Of a stretch of DNA of 41,795 nucleotides, positions 8,866 through 18,400 are shown piece after piece (position 1 is the stretch's first letter; each line of letters opens with the position of its first letter). The DNA is taken from contig JANXSX010000103.1 in assembly GCA_025356475.1 (NCBI GenBank), forward strand, positions 1-41,795, in the 5' to 3' direction. The notes under the pieces are model-generated. The model was not told where the DNA came from. It ran no database searches and worked only from the letters and a program-made list of their open reading frames with translations. The translations under genes and the position numbers were made by a program. Origin of the DNA: Isosphaeraceae bacterium (GTDB taxonomy: Bacteria; Planctomycetota; Planctomycetia; Isosphaerales; Isosphaeraceae).

Positions 8866-8913
8866 AAACCACCCGGCTCTGTTTCCGAACAGAACAGTCG
8901 CCGGGTGGTTTTG
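8866..8913 (+). terminator. Strong intrinsic terminator after the PEP-CTERM gene
   Basis: AACCACCCGGC (8867-8877) pairs perfectly with GCCGGGTGGTT (8900-8910), and TTGTCGTTT follows. The loop itself contains TCTGTT and AACAGA, which can pair to extend the structure. It lies between two convergent genes. The flanking A and T runs would also let it act for the leftward kinase transcript. Confidence 0.85.
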
Positions 8914-9037
8914 TCGTTTGGTAAGCTCGCCTCTCCATCGGGCCTCATCACGGATCGATCTCAGCGAGGTTAGGTGACCGAGGTAAGTAAGTCCTGGAAG
9001 AATCCGTAAGCGAGAGCCCCTGCCCGCTCAGGCTCAA

Positions 9038-12000
9038 TCAAGGCGCAAATGGCTCGGCAGGGAACGCCAGGTCGAGCATGAGGAGTTGGAAGTCCGCCCG
9101 GCCACGGAGTGAGTCGAGATCGCGATCAGTTCGGAGTTGGGCGATGTCGTGGTAACCGGCCTCGACCGCCTGGTGAAGCCGGCGCATCGCCTCAGAGTGC
9201 GCGGCTTGACCTTCGTTGAGTGACACACCTGACCCGGGTATGGCAGCAAGATCACCAATCAATGCGTATGTGCATGTATGCTGGTAAGAGACTTGATGGT
9301 CCTGGGTAGGATGACGCTCCAGAATCTCGATCGATTTGCGGTACTCGGCCATTGCCTCGGCAGGCTTGCCGGTTTTTGCGAGCGAGTTGCCAATATTGCA
9401 GTAACTTGTAGCCAAATTATATTGGAAATGACTGTCGTCAGGGTTTTCGTCCGCGAGCCTCTGCCAGATGTCTCGAGCGAGCTCGGCGGACTTTCCAGCC
9501 TCATGGTACTTGCCGGAGTCTTTGAGCAAGATACTGCTCAAGAGGTAGCATTCTGCCAGGGACTGCTGGTATTCGGCAACATCGGGCCTTTCGTTGGTGA
9601 GCTTCTGCCAGAGCTCTTGTGCCCGCAACGCGGACTCGCGAGCCACGTCGTGTTTACCGCTGACTTCGAGCAACACGCCGATATTCAAGTAACTCATGGC
9701 CAGGAAATTCTGATATTCGGTGACGTTCGGGTTGTCGTTCACACGTTTTTGCCAGATCTTCAAAGCCTGCTGGAAGGCATCGAGCGCCTCGTCGTGCTTA
9801 CCGATGTCTTTGAGCAAGCTGCCGATATTGTTGTAGCTGCTCGCCAGGTCGCTCTGATATTCGGTGACGTTTGGGTAATCGGCCACCAGCTTCTTACGGA
9901 TGAGGAGCGACTGCTCAAAGGCTTCATAAGCTTCGGCATTCTGGCCGGTTTCTGAGAGCAAGATTCCGATATTGTTATGGCTACTCGCCAGGTCGTTCTG
10001 GTACTCGGCAAACTTGGGATTTTCGTCCGCGAGCGTCTTGCGGATGCGAAGTGCCTTCTCGTGTGCAACGCGAGCCTCCTCGATCTTGCGGGTGTCTTTG
10101 AACAGGATTCCAAGATTGTTATATGTGCCTGAAAGGTTGTGCTGGTATTCGTTGCTGTTCGGGTTTTCGCTTGCAAGTCGCTTGCGGATGTCGAGTGCTT
10201 GCAGGTAAGGGTCCAGCGATTGGTCGTTCTTGCCGGCTTCCCAGAGTAATACGCCGATATTGTTGTGGCTGCTCGCCAGGTCATTTGTATATTCGGTGAC
10301 GTTGGGGTTTTCAGCCGCAATTTTCTTACGGATGACTCGTGCCCGCTCGTACGCTTCGAGGGCTTCGTCGTAGTTACCGATGGCTTTGAGCATGATTCCG
10401 GTATTGTTGTAGCCGCTTGCCAGGTCGCTCTGAAATACGGCGATCTCAGGGTGCGCTAAGACAAGTTCCTGTCGAATTGTCATTGCCTTGCGAAAGACTT
10501 CGAACGCCTCGGCCTTGTTGCCAATTTTGTTGGTGAGCAGTGCGAGCTCGAAGTACGCCGTTCCGAGCGCCACGCGTGAGGCCCGGTCGGGCTGACCTTC
10601 AAGGACGGTTTCGAGCCTCCGATAGAAGTCGGCTGCTCCCCGAAGGAGCTTGGTCCGCAAGCCCTCGAACGCTTTCTCTTTCATGAGCAGGTCTTCACTG
10701 ACCTCGCCGTGGAAGAGCTTGATCGCGTCCATTGCGAGGATGAAACGCTCTCGCTCTCGCGCGTTGGAGTCGGCCAGGGCGCTATTCGCCTCTTTCAACT
10801 GGGCGTTGGCGCGGGTTTGAACTGCGAGCACCACCCCGGTCCCGACCAAGGCCATGACCAGGGTCGCCACCCCGGAGGTGACCGCCGTGCGATGCCGCTT
10901 GACCCACCGCCTCGCCCGTCGAGAAACAGGCTCGCGCCAAGCGGTGACCGGCTCATCGGCAGCCCAGTGTTCGATGTCGTCGGCCAACGCCCTGGGAGAG
11001 TTGTAGCGATCTTCAGGCCTGAGAGCCATCGCTTTTAGACAGATGGCCTCAAGGGGTGGGTCGATTGTGTGGTCCAGGGTCCGAGGTCGAAGGAATTGCC
11101 CCTTTTGCACGGCTTGGAGGATCGCTCCCAAATCGGCATTCTGGAACGGTGGTTTGCCGGTCAGCAATGAGTAGAGTGTGGCACCAAGACTGTAGACATC
11201 GGAGCACGGCCCCAAACGGTCGAGGTCCCCCGCAGCCTGCTCGGGGCTCATATAGGCAGGTGTCCCCATGGCCGATCCTTGTATCGTCTCGGACGAGTTA
11301 CCCGACGTAGGAACAAATGTTCGCTCCTCGGTCGTCGAACCGGAACCGGAACCGGAACCGGGACCGGTTTTCCCTTTGGCTCTGGCCAGGCCCCAGTCGA
11401 CCACGAGGGTCTCACCATATCGACCGACCATGATGTTGCCCGGCTTGAGATCACGATGGAGAACACCGCGTTGATGGGCATATTCAATGGCATTGCAAAC
11501 ATCAAGGAATCGACGTAAGAGCTTACGAAGCTCGAGTGAGCGCTGGCCTGGCTCGCGTTTCAAGGGTTCCACTGCATGAAACGCGGCGATGGCTTCTTTG
11601 AGACTATCGCCCTTGATGAACCTCATCGCGTAGTAGGGGCGTCCATCGGCGTAGGTACCCATGCCGTAGACCGGCACAATTCCGGGGTGTTCCAGCCCAC
11701 CGGTCACCTCCGCTTCCAGGATAAAGCGGTCGCGGCTTTCTTGATCTTGAGCATGCCTGAGTTGGATCTCCTTGAGTGCGACCTCGCGGTTAAGCTCTCT
11801 GTCGATCGCAACGAAGACCTCTCCCAGCCCCCCTTTGGCATGGTTCCGCACAATGCGGTACCGCTCAGTGCCGAACGCGGAAGAGCCTGCAACAAAACTC
11901 AAGGTTTCGGTCCCGGGCTCGCCCGGACTCGTCAGTGGGAGTGTTCCAACCCCGGCAAGCGTCTCATTAAGGTCGGGATCGCCCAGACCTGCTAATTTCT

Positions 12001-12271
12001 CGCGGGTCGAGTTCCCAGCACCGATCGCCGCAAGACTCTTCTCCAGATCACCGCCATGCATCTTGAGATGTTCACCAACGAGTCCCTCAATCAGCGCTCT
12101 CTTCAAGTCGTCCAGCCCCCCCTGCTCGACCAGAATATCCGCCATCGATCGGTCTTTATTTTGCGACCAGAAGAGAAACGCACCAACTAGGCTTGATTGC
12201 TGGATTAGCCCTGTCTGTAGGGCGAGGAGTCCGAACAGTAAGTCACTCGACGTATTGACACGACGTGCCAT
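9038..12271 (-). CDS. Membrane serine/threonine kinase with TPR sensor domain
   Basis: A 1077-residue Hanks-type kinase. Residues 1-100 form the helical N-terminal region common in planctomycete kinases (FGLLALQTGLI...). The kinase domain spans about 137-425: glycine loop AKGGLGEV, VALKEI lysine, HRDLKPGN at 272-279 with catalytic Asp274, DWG in place of DFG near 294, and GTPAYMSPEQA. A glycine-serine tract is inserted in the activation segment. A single transmembrane helix (about 462-484) is followed by about nine 48-residue TPR-type units to about residue 990, probably outside the cytoplasm and binding a partner. ATG 12271 has GGAG 9 nt upstream. It stands alone; the target is unknown. The 316 bp before the next gene (12272-12587) contain nothing I recognise. 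Confidence 0.93.
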   Translation of the reverse strand: MARRVNTSSDLLFGLLALQTGLIQQSSLVGAFLFWSQNKDRSMADILVEQGGLDDLKRALIEGLVGEHLKMHGGDLEKSLAAIGAGNSTREKLAGLGDPDLNETLAGVGTLPLTSPGEPGTETLSFVAGSSAFGTERYRIVRNHAKGGLGEVFVAIDRELNREVALKEIQLRHAQDQESRDRFILEAEVTGGLEHPGIVPVYGMGTYADGRPYYAMRFIKGDSLKEAIAAFHAVEPLKREPGQRSLELRKLLRRFLDVCNAIEYAHQRGVLHRDLKPGNIMVGRYGETLVVDWGLARAKGKTGPGSGSGSGSTTEERTFVPTSGNSSETIQGSAMGTPAYMSPEQAAGDLDRLGPCSDVYSLGATLYSLLTGKPPFQNADLGAILQAVQKGQFLRPRTLDHTIDPPLEAICLKAMALRPEDRYNSPRALADDIEHWAADEPVTAWREPVSRRARRWVKRHRTAVTSGVATLVMALVGTGVVLAVQTRANAQLKEANSALADSNARERERFILAMDAIKLFHGEVSEDLLMKEKAFEGLRTKLLRGAADFYRRLETVLEGQPDRASRVALGTAYFELALLTNKIGNKAEAFEVFRKAMTIRQELVLAHPEIAVFQSDLASGYNNTGIMLKAIGNYDEALEAYERARVIRKKIAAENPNVTEYTNDLASSHNNIGVLLWEAGKNDQSLDPYLQALDIRKRLASENPNSNEYQHNLSGTYNNLGILFKDTRKIEEARVAHEKALRIRKTLADENPKFAEYQNDLASSHNNIGILLSETGQNAEAYEAFEQSLLIRKKLVADYPNVTEYQSDLASSYNNIGSLLKDIGKHDEALDAFQQALKIWQKRVNDNPNVTEYQNFLAMSYLNIGVLLEVSGKHDVARESALRAQELWQKLTNERPDVAEYQQSLAECYLLSSILLKDSGKYHEAGKSAELARDIWQRLADENPDDSHFQYNLATSYCNIGNSLAKTGKPAEAMAEYRKSIEILERHPTQDHQVSYQHTCTYALIGDLAAIPGSGVSLNEGQAAHSEAMRRLHQAVEAGYHDIAQLRTDRDLDSLRGRADFQLLMLDLAFPAEPFAP
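9310..10575 (-). repeat. Tandem 144-bp coding repeats (TPR units)
   Basis: About nine consecutive 144-bp units encode 48-residue tetratricopeptide repeats with the recurring core N-P-N-x-x-E-Y-x-x-x-L-A-x-S-x-x-N-I-G. The 48-residue spacing is longer than the classical 34 and fits the 42-48-residue TPR variants of kinesin-light-chain type. Central units are the most alike, and outer units have drifted. Confidence 0.85.
11337..11368 (-). repeat. Hexanucleotide microsatellite in the kinase activation loop
   Basis: The 6-bp unit GGAACC (plus strand) is repeated about five times with small changes. Read on the coding strand it encodes alternating Gly and Ser between the DWG motif and the GTPAYMSPE motif. 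Gain or loss of units would keep the frame and change the linker length. Confidence 0.8.
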
Positions 12272-12587
12272 GCTTAGAATCTCCGATAAAATCTGTGCGT
12301 ACTTTTCGATTTCGAAGTCAGATCAGTCCGATTGTCTCATACGGAAGTCACCACACATAGTTTTTCGAGTGGGGTTTTGGTCCAGACACTTTGTCGAATG
12401 CTAAACTGGGTACCGAGATGCTCACCCGGGGTAGATGGGAATCTTGGGAAAAATAGGTGATATGTAGTGTCCTACTTCCGAGTTGGAAACCGTCTTGGGA
12501 TGCCATAGCGGAAACCTTCGTGGTTGGTTATGACGGTCTCATCCACGCAATCGGCGGCTTGATATTATCCAGGTGGAGGGGGATCGG

Positions 12588-13142
12588 ATGCCTAGGGGAG
12601 TGATCTCGAAGTTTGAGAGGGATCGCGGGTTCGGGTTCATCCGGTCTGCGGACTATCTCACCGACGTCTTTGTGCATATCTCCGACCTCCCCGGTCGAGC
12701 CGAACTTCGTGCAGGCCAACGCGTTGAATTCGAGGTTGAGGAGGGTGACAGGGGATTACGGGCGGTGCGGGTCAAGACCTTGGGGATGCGTGGACTTTCT
12801 CCCAAGATGTCGGCGGGCTTGGGGCTTGGCCTGGTGCTTGGGGTGTTGGCCTATGGCCTTCATCGAGCAGGTCTGACCTGGGTGGGAGGGGTCTTAGTCG
12901 GGATCAACGCCGTGACCTTTGGGGTTTATGCCTGGGACAAGCGCAAGGCTGTTGCTGAGCATCGCCGGGTTCCTGAAGCGGTATTGCTTGGCCTGGCGTT
13001 GCTGGGTGGGTCACTGGGAGCAGGAGTCGCGATGAAGCTGCTCCGTCACAAGACGAGAAAGCCCAGTTTTCTGGTGCCATTTTTCATCATTATGGGTTTA
13101 CAGGTGGTGGCAGTCTCCGCTTTCTGGTATCGCGGAGTGTAG
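12588..13142 (+). CDS. Cold-shock domain fused to DUF1294 membrane domain
   Basis: A 184-residue protein. Residues 1-68 are a cold-shock OB fold with the RNA-binding motifs RGFGFI (RNP1) and VFVHI (RNP2), which bind single-stranded nucleic acid. Residues about 75-184 are a DUF1294 domain with three to four membrane helices and its conserved WDKRKAV and GxxGAxxAMxxxRHKTRKPSF signature. This CSD-DUF1294 fusion is widespread in bacteria but of unknown function; an RNA-linked role at the membrane is only an inference. ATG 12588 is chosen because GGAGGGGG lies 5 nt upstream; an in-frame GTG at 12573 overlaps that ribosome site. Confidence 0.9.
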   Translation: MPRGVISKFERDRGFGFIRSADYLTDVFVHISDLPGRAELRAGQRVEFEVEEGDRGLRAVRVKTLGMRGLSPKMSAGLGLGLVLGVLAYGLHRAGLTWVGGVLVGINAVTFGVYAWDKRKAVAEHRRVPEAVLLGLALLGGSLGAGVAMKLLRHKTRKPSFLVPFFIIMGLQVVAVSAFWYRGV

Positions 13143-13259
13143 ATTTCGCGAAAATTGGATGAAAGTGGAAGCAACCGGCTGGCAATTGAGTATGATCATT
13201 TTGCACTTCGATCATTCCTCTCGCGGATTTATGCATCAAAGCGTCAAAGGATGGTTTTC

Positions 13260-14276
13260 ATGAAAGCACGTCATCGCGGATTCACATTGATCGAACTTCT
13301 GGTTGTCATTGCCATTATCGCGGTACTGATTGCCTTGCTCTTGCCAGCCGTCCAGGCTGCTCGCGAGGCGGCCCGGCGGATCCAGTGCGTCAACAATGTC
13401 AAGCAGCTTGGGATTGCGATCCACAACTATCATGATGTCAACGGTGGTCTACCCCCAGGCCGAATCTGGGCGGCGGGCGTGAACAACTGCGGGTACAACT
13501 TCTTCCAGTGCCAGGATACGAGCTGGTTCGTGCTCATGTTGCCGCAATTTGAACAAGGGAATCTCGCCAACGCGTTCAACTTCTCGCTGGGGTCCGGCGG
13601 CCCATTGGCTCCGCTACCGCTTGGGTTCTTTGCCAACAGCACGGTCGCGGCGACCAAGATCGCGGTCTTCCAGTGTCCGAGCGATCGGATCAATAACTTC
13701 CAGATCACTACGAAATATGTCGGAGGAGCCTTGAGTGGGCCGATCGCGACGAAAGGCAATTATGTGGCAAGCTGGGGGAACACCCAGTGGGACCAGACCA
13801 ACATCACCGTGAATGGTCAGTCGGTCAATTACCTCAAGTCTGCGTTCGGACATGACGGCAAAATCTCGTTCGCCTCGGTGACCGATGGCCTGTCGAACAC
13901 GGTCTTTATCGCCGAGATCTTGCAAGGTGACCTCAATGACATCCGTGGCGTGATCTGGCAGAGTGTCCCCGGCGGTAGCCACTTCGGTAGTCGGTTGCCA
14001 CCCAACAAGCCCAAAGACACATATGGCTCTCCCCTCCAGGGGGATCAGTTGAACCAGTCGTTCTTCTGTGTGAGCGAACCCCCCTACTTGCCCTGCTTCG
14101 GCCCTGTCGGCGACCGAGCGGCATTCGCAGGGTCCCGCAGCCACCATCCCGGTGGCGTGAATGCCTTGTACGGCGACGGCTCCGTGAAGTTCGTCAAGGA
14201 TTCGATCAATCCGATCGTGTGGATCTCCCTGAACTCGATCAATGGGGGCGAAGTCCTTAGCGCGGACTCGTACTAA
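13260..14276 (+). CDS. DUF1559 prepilin-like protein
   Basis: A 338-residue planctomycete DUF1559 protein. The N-terminus KARHRGFTLIELLVVIAII is a type IV prepilin/pseudopilin signal: cleavage after Gly before Phe, with Glu at position +5. A hydrophobic helix and LPAVQAAREAARRIQCVNN follow. The C-terminus carries the family's H-x9-DG motif (HPGGVNALYGDG). The mature domain is probably a surface or periplasmic pseudopilin assembled by a type II secretion/pilus-like machine; planctomycete genomes usually carry many copies. ATG 13260 is favoured because AAGG lies just upstream and the pilin signal starts directly. ATG 13251 is a close alternative. Confidence 0.93.
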   Translation: MKARHRGFTLIELLVVIAIIAVLIALLLPAVQAAREAARRIQCVNNVKQLGIAIHNYHDVNGGLPPGRIWAAGVNNCGYNFFQCQDTSWFVLMLPQFEQGNLANAFNFSLGSGGPLAPLPLGFFANSTVAATKIAVFQCPSDRINNFQITTKYVGGALSGPIATKGNYVASWGNTQWDQTNITVNGQSVNYLKSAFGHDGKISFASVTDGLSNTVFIAEILQGDLNDIRGVIWQSVPGGSHFGSRLPPNKPKDTYGSPLQGDQLNQSFFCVSEPPYLPCFGPVGDRAAFAGSRSHHPGGVNALYGDGSVKFVKDSINPIVWISLNSINGGEVLSADSY

Positions 14277-15183
14277 GGCTAAGGCCCCGGATTCCCTCGG
14301 GAGGTCATCTCAGGTCTGTTTCGCGGAAGGAACAGGCCGAGGTGTCCTCCCACTGTTCTTGTCCTGGTCCCAAGCTCGATGATGGAGACACAGCAGATCG
14401 ATGAAGGCCGGGCCCAACGTCGAGCCCGGCGGATTGCTATGAAACCGCACTACTACTAAGAACATGTACTAGGGATTGCCTACTAAAAAACAGACCTTAC
14501 AAACCGAGTTCTTCTACTACTAAGGCGATATGGAGTCGGTTTCGATTTGCGGCTTCTGGGGTGAGGGCATCGAATCTTCGTGAAGTCTCGTCCTTCAGGC
14601 ACCAATAGGTCATGCGAGTCCTCGTCCAGATCATGCACAGTAACGCCCTTAATTTCTGTACAAACTGTCGATTCCAAGGGATTTACGCGTAAGCATCGAC
14701 CGCCCCCGAAATCGAATAGTGTGGCCGGCTCGATCGGTCGCTGACGACACGAGGGAATTCCCCACACTAATACAGGACCCGTCCCAACCCAATCCGGACG
14801 CGCCCGAACAGAAATTTCCCAATTCGCTCAGTTCAGGCCTGCTTTCCAGGCGTGAAGACCCCCCCGTTAAACCCATCGTCCGCGAACCTTGAATGCCAAG
14901 AGTTGTCAGGGGCGCAAGGGGAATGTGACGGGACCAGATCCACCCTCGTCGGCGCGGTTGGAGATGGTGCCAACGAATTGGAGCTGTAGATCGGTCTCAG
15001 CTTTAGCGAACCGGCCCGACTGGCTTATTCAGCACACGCTCCCACCCAGACGCTCGGACTATCTGGCGAGCGCCTCCCTGATTTCTCGCAGACGTTGACG
15101 ACATGTTTGATGCGATGGTATCCTTCATTTTACTCAACTCGGTTCTTTACGTGACTGTGATCCCATTCCGAGGCATCGCAACC
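14277..15183. other. Long gap without a convincing gene
   Basis: About 900 bp between the DUF1559 gene and the sigma factor. It contains a GCCGGGC/GCCCGGC stem (14407-14413 and 14424-14430), perhaps a weak terminator without a T-run. An 11-bp direct repeat ctactactaag lies at 14450-14460 and 14514-14524, flanking an A/T-rich patch. Short frames on the minus strand (about 14483-14876) show no family resemblance. A promoter for the downstream sigma-kinase pair should lie here, but no clear -35/-10 pair stands out. Confidence 0.5.
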
Positions 15184-15741
15184 ATGTCGGTCGTCGATCC
15201 GCCCAGCTCGATGACGGGTTGGCTTGTTTCCAACGTAAGCCACTTGCGGCAGATGACTCGGAAGAAGGTTGGGCGTGACTTGTTGACCAAGGTTGCGTTA
15301 TCCGACATCGTGAATGACGTCTGGTTCAAGTCATGGAAGGATCGCCATAAGTTTCGAGGGACCACCGATGCGGAGCGGTTCGGCTGGCTTCGCCGGATTT
15401 TCTTGAACCATGTGGCCAACACACGTCGATCGATCGAAGCCGAGGCGCGGAATCCAGATCGCGAGCAGGCGATCCCCGAGGGGGTTGAACTCGCCGGTGA
15501 GGAAACGTCGGCAATTGATCAAATGATGGAGGAAGAGCGGAACCGGGCGATCCGCGCTGCGGTCGCAGATCTGCCGTACCACTATCAGATTGTGATCGAT
15601 CTGCGCTCGTATCAGAAACTGAGTTTTCCCGAGATTGCTACTCAGTTGGGGCTGACGACCGATGCCGCAACCAAGCTCTACGCCCGAGCCGTTCTTCGAC
15701 TCAAAGCAGAATTGGGATCGGAGTTTGATCCCTGCCGATGA
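15184..15741 (+). CDS. Planctomycete ECF-type sigma factor paired with a kinase
   Basis: A 185-residue sigma factor. Region 2 lies at about residues 10-85 (LVSNVSHLRQMTRKKVGRDL, SDIVNDVWFKSW, then FGWLRRIFLNHVANTRR). Region 4 is at about 120-180 (RNRAIRAAVADLPYHYQIVI, then LSFPEIATQLGLTTDAATKL, ARAVLRLK). The 3' end overlaps the start of the kinase gene by 80 nt, in another frame, which implies coupled expression. Planctomycetes are known for ECF sigma factors encoded with Hanks kinases and thought to be controlled by phosphorylation rather than by an anti-sigma factor; no anti-sigma gene is seen here. ATG 15184 is preferred to 15103 because the extra residues are hydrophobic and unlike sigma factors. 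Confidence 0.88.
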   Translation: MSVVDPPSSMTGWLVSNVSHLRQMTRKKVGRDLLTKVALSDIVNDVWFKSWKDRHKFRGTTDAERFGWLRRIFLNHVANTRRSIEAEARNPDREQAIPEGVELAGEETSAIDQMMEEERNRAIRAAVADLPYHYQIVIDLRSYQKLSFPEIATQLGLTTDAATKLYARAVLRLKAELGSEFDPCR

Positions 15742-18310
15742 CGATCTGACGGAGATCCAGTCTAAGGATGTGGCACGCATTGCGGCATACTCGGAGGTGG
15801 GTCTGGACCTTGGTCAGCAGATCAGCCCGACGCGCCGGATTGGCAAGTATGCGATCCTCAAACTCATCGGGTCTGGTGGTCATGGGTATGTGTATCTGGC
15901 CCACGATACCGAGATCAACCGATTCGTGGCGTTGAAGATCCCCCGGAGTGAAGTTCTCGAGAGCAATGACCTCAAGAGGAGGTTCACTCGCGAGGCGTTG
16001 GCCGCGACCAAGATCAACCACCGGAACGTCGTGCGGATCATCGACTCGGGAGAGATTGACACGTATTGCTACATCGCGATGGAGTATTGTGCCGAAGGTT
16101 CGCTGAGCGATTGGCTCAAGAAACGTCAATCGACTGAGCCACTCTCGGCGCGTTGGGTGGCCACGTTGATCGCCGAAATCGCCGACGGGGTGCATCAGGC
16201 ACACCTTTGTCGCCCCTACCCGATCCTGCATAGGGACCTGAAGCCCGGCAACATTCTGCTCGTTCGGACCAGCGATTACGACGACCCGGAAGTGCCGTCA
16301 TTCGTGCCCAAGGTCTGCGATTTCGGGCTGGCCAAGCATTTGGGGGAAGGCGCGGAACGGAGCGGCCTCACCCCTTCCGATGCCCGCGTCGGGACACTCC
16401 CTTATATGAGCCCCGAGCAAGCGATTGCCAAAGGGGCGATCGGCCCCCGCGCTGATGTGTACTCACTGGGGGTAATTCTGTTCGAGTTGTTGACGGGTCA
16501 GCGTCCGTTTCAGGCGAAGGCGGAGGCGGACCTACTGCCTCAGGTGACCAGCAAAGCTGTGGCCCGCTCTCCTCGGACCCTGCGTTCGGACGTCCCTATC
16601 TCCATGGCGACCATTTGCCGATCATGCCTGGCGAAATCGCCCTCTGACCGTTACGCGACTGCCGCCGAGCTTGCCGACGATCTGCGCCGTTTTCTCCGCA
16701 ACGAAGAAGTCAAAGGCGTCCCCTGGTGGAAGAGGGCACGCGCCTCGGGGAGACGGCACACCAACCGCGCCGGAATGGCAGCGGTCGCTCTCCTGATTCT
16801 CGGCGTGGGCCTGGCTACTCCTCGAGAAGGGGACCGTTCCGAGCAGGCTCAGGCGACCGAATGGGTCGATCTGATCAAAAATGCGTCCCTCAACGACCTG
16901 TCCGAGCGGCTCGCGAAACGGGAACACATTGACAGCGCGGTCCTTCCCGAACTTCGCTTGATCTTCCAGAAGAATGAGACGACCCCGCGTGAGCGGCTGA
17001 ACGTCGCAATCGCACTCGCAGGTGTAAGTCATGAATATTCCAATTATGTCTATAAGCAATTGATCGCCGCAAAAGACGAAGAGATCCAATCGATTGCCGT
17101 ATTGCTCGATCAGCGAATCCAGGGGCTTGCCCAAAGGCTGAACGAAGATATTGCAACTGCGGATCGTACGCCGGATGGTGCCCCGAGTGATCCTGAATCG
17201 ATTGATCGCCGCAAGGCTCAAGCGGCCACCGCCCTGATGTTGATTGGTGACGTCCAATCGTCCATTCGCAATTTGGAGTTTGATCCCAAACCGGTAGTCC
17301 GGTCGTTATTGATCCATAAGTTTGGCCCTGCGCGGGTCTCACCCACCACGATATATCAACAGATCCTCAATCAATCGGTTTCAGTCGAAGCCCGCAGAGC
17401 CTTGATTCTTGCACTCGGCGAGGTCTCTGCCACCTGGTGGACCGATCGATTGAGGGCTCAGGTTACAGAGACGCTGTGGACACTCTATCGCGATGATCCC
17501 GATGCGGGGATCCATGGCTCAGCCAAGTGGCTGTTGAGGCTCTGGAAGATGGACGACACGCTTGAAGAGACCGACCTCGAACTGATGAAGCTTGGTCAAC
17601 GGCAAGGGTTCCAGTGGCGGATCCACCCGTCCGGGTTGACGTTCGTTCGCTGGACCGATCCGATCACACATCGGGTCTTGGAGATTTCGGACTGCGAGAT
17701 CACGCGGAAGCTCTTTCTGAGATTCCATCCCAAGCATCCGTACCGACTCGCATTCAGCCCCACGGATGATTGCCCAATCACGAATACCTCCTTTGTGGAC
17801 GCTGCGGAATTCTGTGGCTGGATCGATGGGTGGGAGGAGACACCCCCCGATCAGCGGTGCTATGAGGAGGTCGAGCCTGGTTTATTCGAGCCGGTCGAAG
17901 GCTCACACGATCGTACGGGCTTTCGCCTCCTGACGGATGACGAGTTCGAACGTGTCACAGCGGCCGGGACGACGTCTCAACGCCACTGCGGCGATCTCCC
18001 TGAGCTACTCCCAAAATATGCGTGGTACATGCCGGTTTCTTCTTTGAAAACCCACCCCGTGGGACGTCTGAAGCCCAACGATGTCGGGCTGTTCGACACA
18101 CTCGGTAATGCCAACGATCTTTGCGAGGCGACCGGCGAAGTGGCCCGGAGGAAGATGCGAGCCACATTTTTAGGGGGATCATTCTTTCACAATTATCAAC
18201 ATGTCCATTCAAGACTTAATAAATATTCCTCGGGTTCGGTAGAACGTTCGGTGAGTGAAATGGTCGGCTTTCGGATCGCTCGGACGGTTCAACCCAGCCC
18301 TGGGAACTGA
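15662..18310 (+). CDS. Ser/Thr kinase with C-terminal FGE/SUMF1-like domain
   Basis: An 882-residue protein. The kinase domain is at about residues 62-340, with glycine loop GSGGHGYV, VALKIP, HRDLKPGN at 190-197 (catalytic Asp192), DFGLA at 220 and GTLPYMSPEQA. A probable membrane helix (about 370-390) is followed by a helical region of about 300 residues. Residues about 690-878 resemble a formylglycine-generating-enzyme/SUMF1 domain: SFVDAAEFCGWIDGW, FRLLTDDEFERVTAAGTTS, YAWYMP, HPVGRLKPNDVGLFDTLGNA, GGSF and VGFRIAR. The usual NVWEWC block reads NANDLC, so catalysis is doubtful; such domains often act as binding modules. It overlaps the sigma gene, so the pair probably forms a signalling unit that phosphorylates the sigma factor (inference). 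Confidence 0.9.
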   Translation: MPQPSSTPEPFFDSKQNWDRSLIPADDDLTEIQSKDVARIAAYSEVGLDLGQQISPTRRIGKYAILKLIGSGGHGYVYLAHDTEINRFVALKIPRSEVLESNDLKRRFTREALAATKINHRNVVRIIDSGEIDTYCYIAMEYCAEGSLSDWLKKRQSTEPLSARWVATLIAEIADGVHQAHLCRPYPILHRDLKPGNILLVRTSDYDDPEVPSFVPKVCDFGLAKHLGEGAERSGLTPSDARVGTLPYMSPEQAIAKGAIGPRADVYSLGVILFELLTGQRPFQAKAEADLLPQVTSKAVARSPRTLRSDVPISMATICRSCLAKSPSDRYATAAELADDLRRFLRNEEVKGVPWWKRARASGRRHTNRAGMAAVALLILGVGLATPREGDRSEQAQATEWVDLIKNASLNDLSERLAKREHIDSAVLPELRLIFQKNETTPRERLNVAIALAGVSHEYSNYVYKQLIAAKDEEIQSIAVLLDQRIQGLAQRLNEDIATADRTPDGAPSDPESIDRRKAQAATALMLIGDVQSSIRNLEFDPKPVVRSLLIHKFGPARVSPTTIYQQILNQSVSVEARRALILALGEVSATWWTDRLRAQVTETLWTLYRDDPDAGIHGSAKWLLRLWKMDDTLEETDLELMKLGQRQGFQWRIHPSGLTFVRWTDPITHRVLEISDCEITRKLFLRFHPKHPYRLAFSPTDDCPITNTSFVDAAEFCGWIDGWEETPPDQRCYEEVEPGLFEPVEGSHDRTGFRLLTDDEFERVTAAGTTSQRHCGDLPELLPKYAWYMPVSSLKTHPVGRLKPNDVGLFDTLGNANDLCEATGEVARRKMRATFLGGSFFHNYQHVHSRLNKYSSGSVERSVSEMVGFRIARTVQPSPGN

Positions 18311-18400
18311 AGACACTTGCAAGTGCTGCAACGTGCAGGACGGTGAGTGAGTTGTGTTTCGAAATTATTGGTAGACCCCGTACCCAGAGGAGACAGATCC

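Noticed and set aside
14450-14524. Direct repeat ctactactaag as target-site duplication of an inserted element
   Set aside because: The enclosed 53 bp carries no inverted ends or coding sequence; the repeat may be chance in a low-complexity patch.
14483-14876. Minus-strand frames in the gap before the sigma-kinase pair
   Set aside because: No ribosome site, no recognisable motif and no conservation evidence; treated as non-coding.
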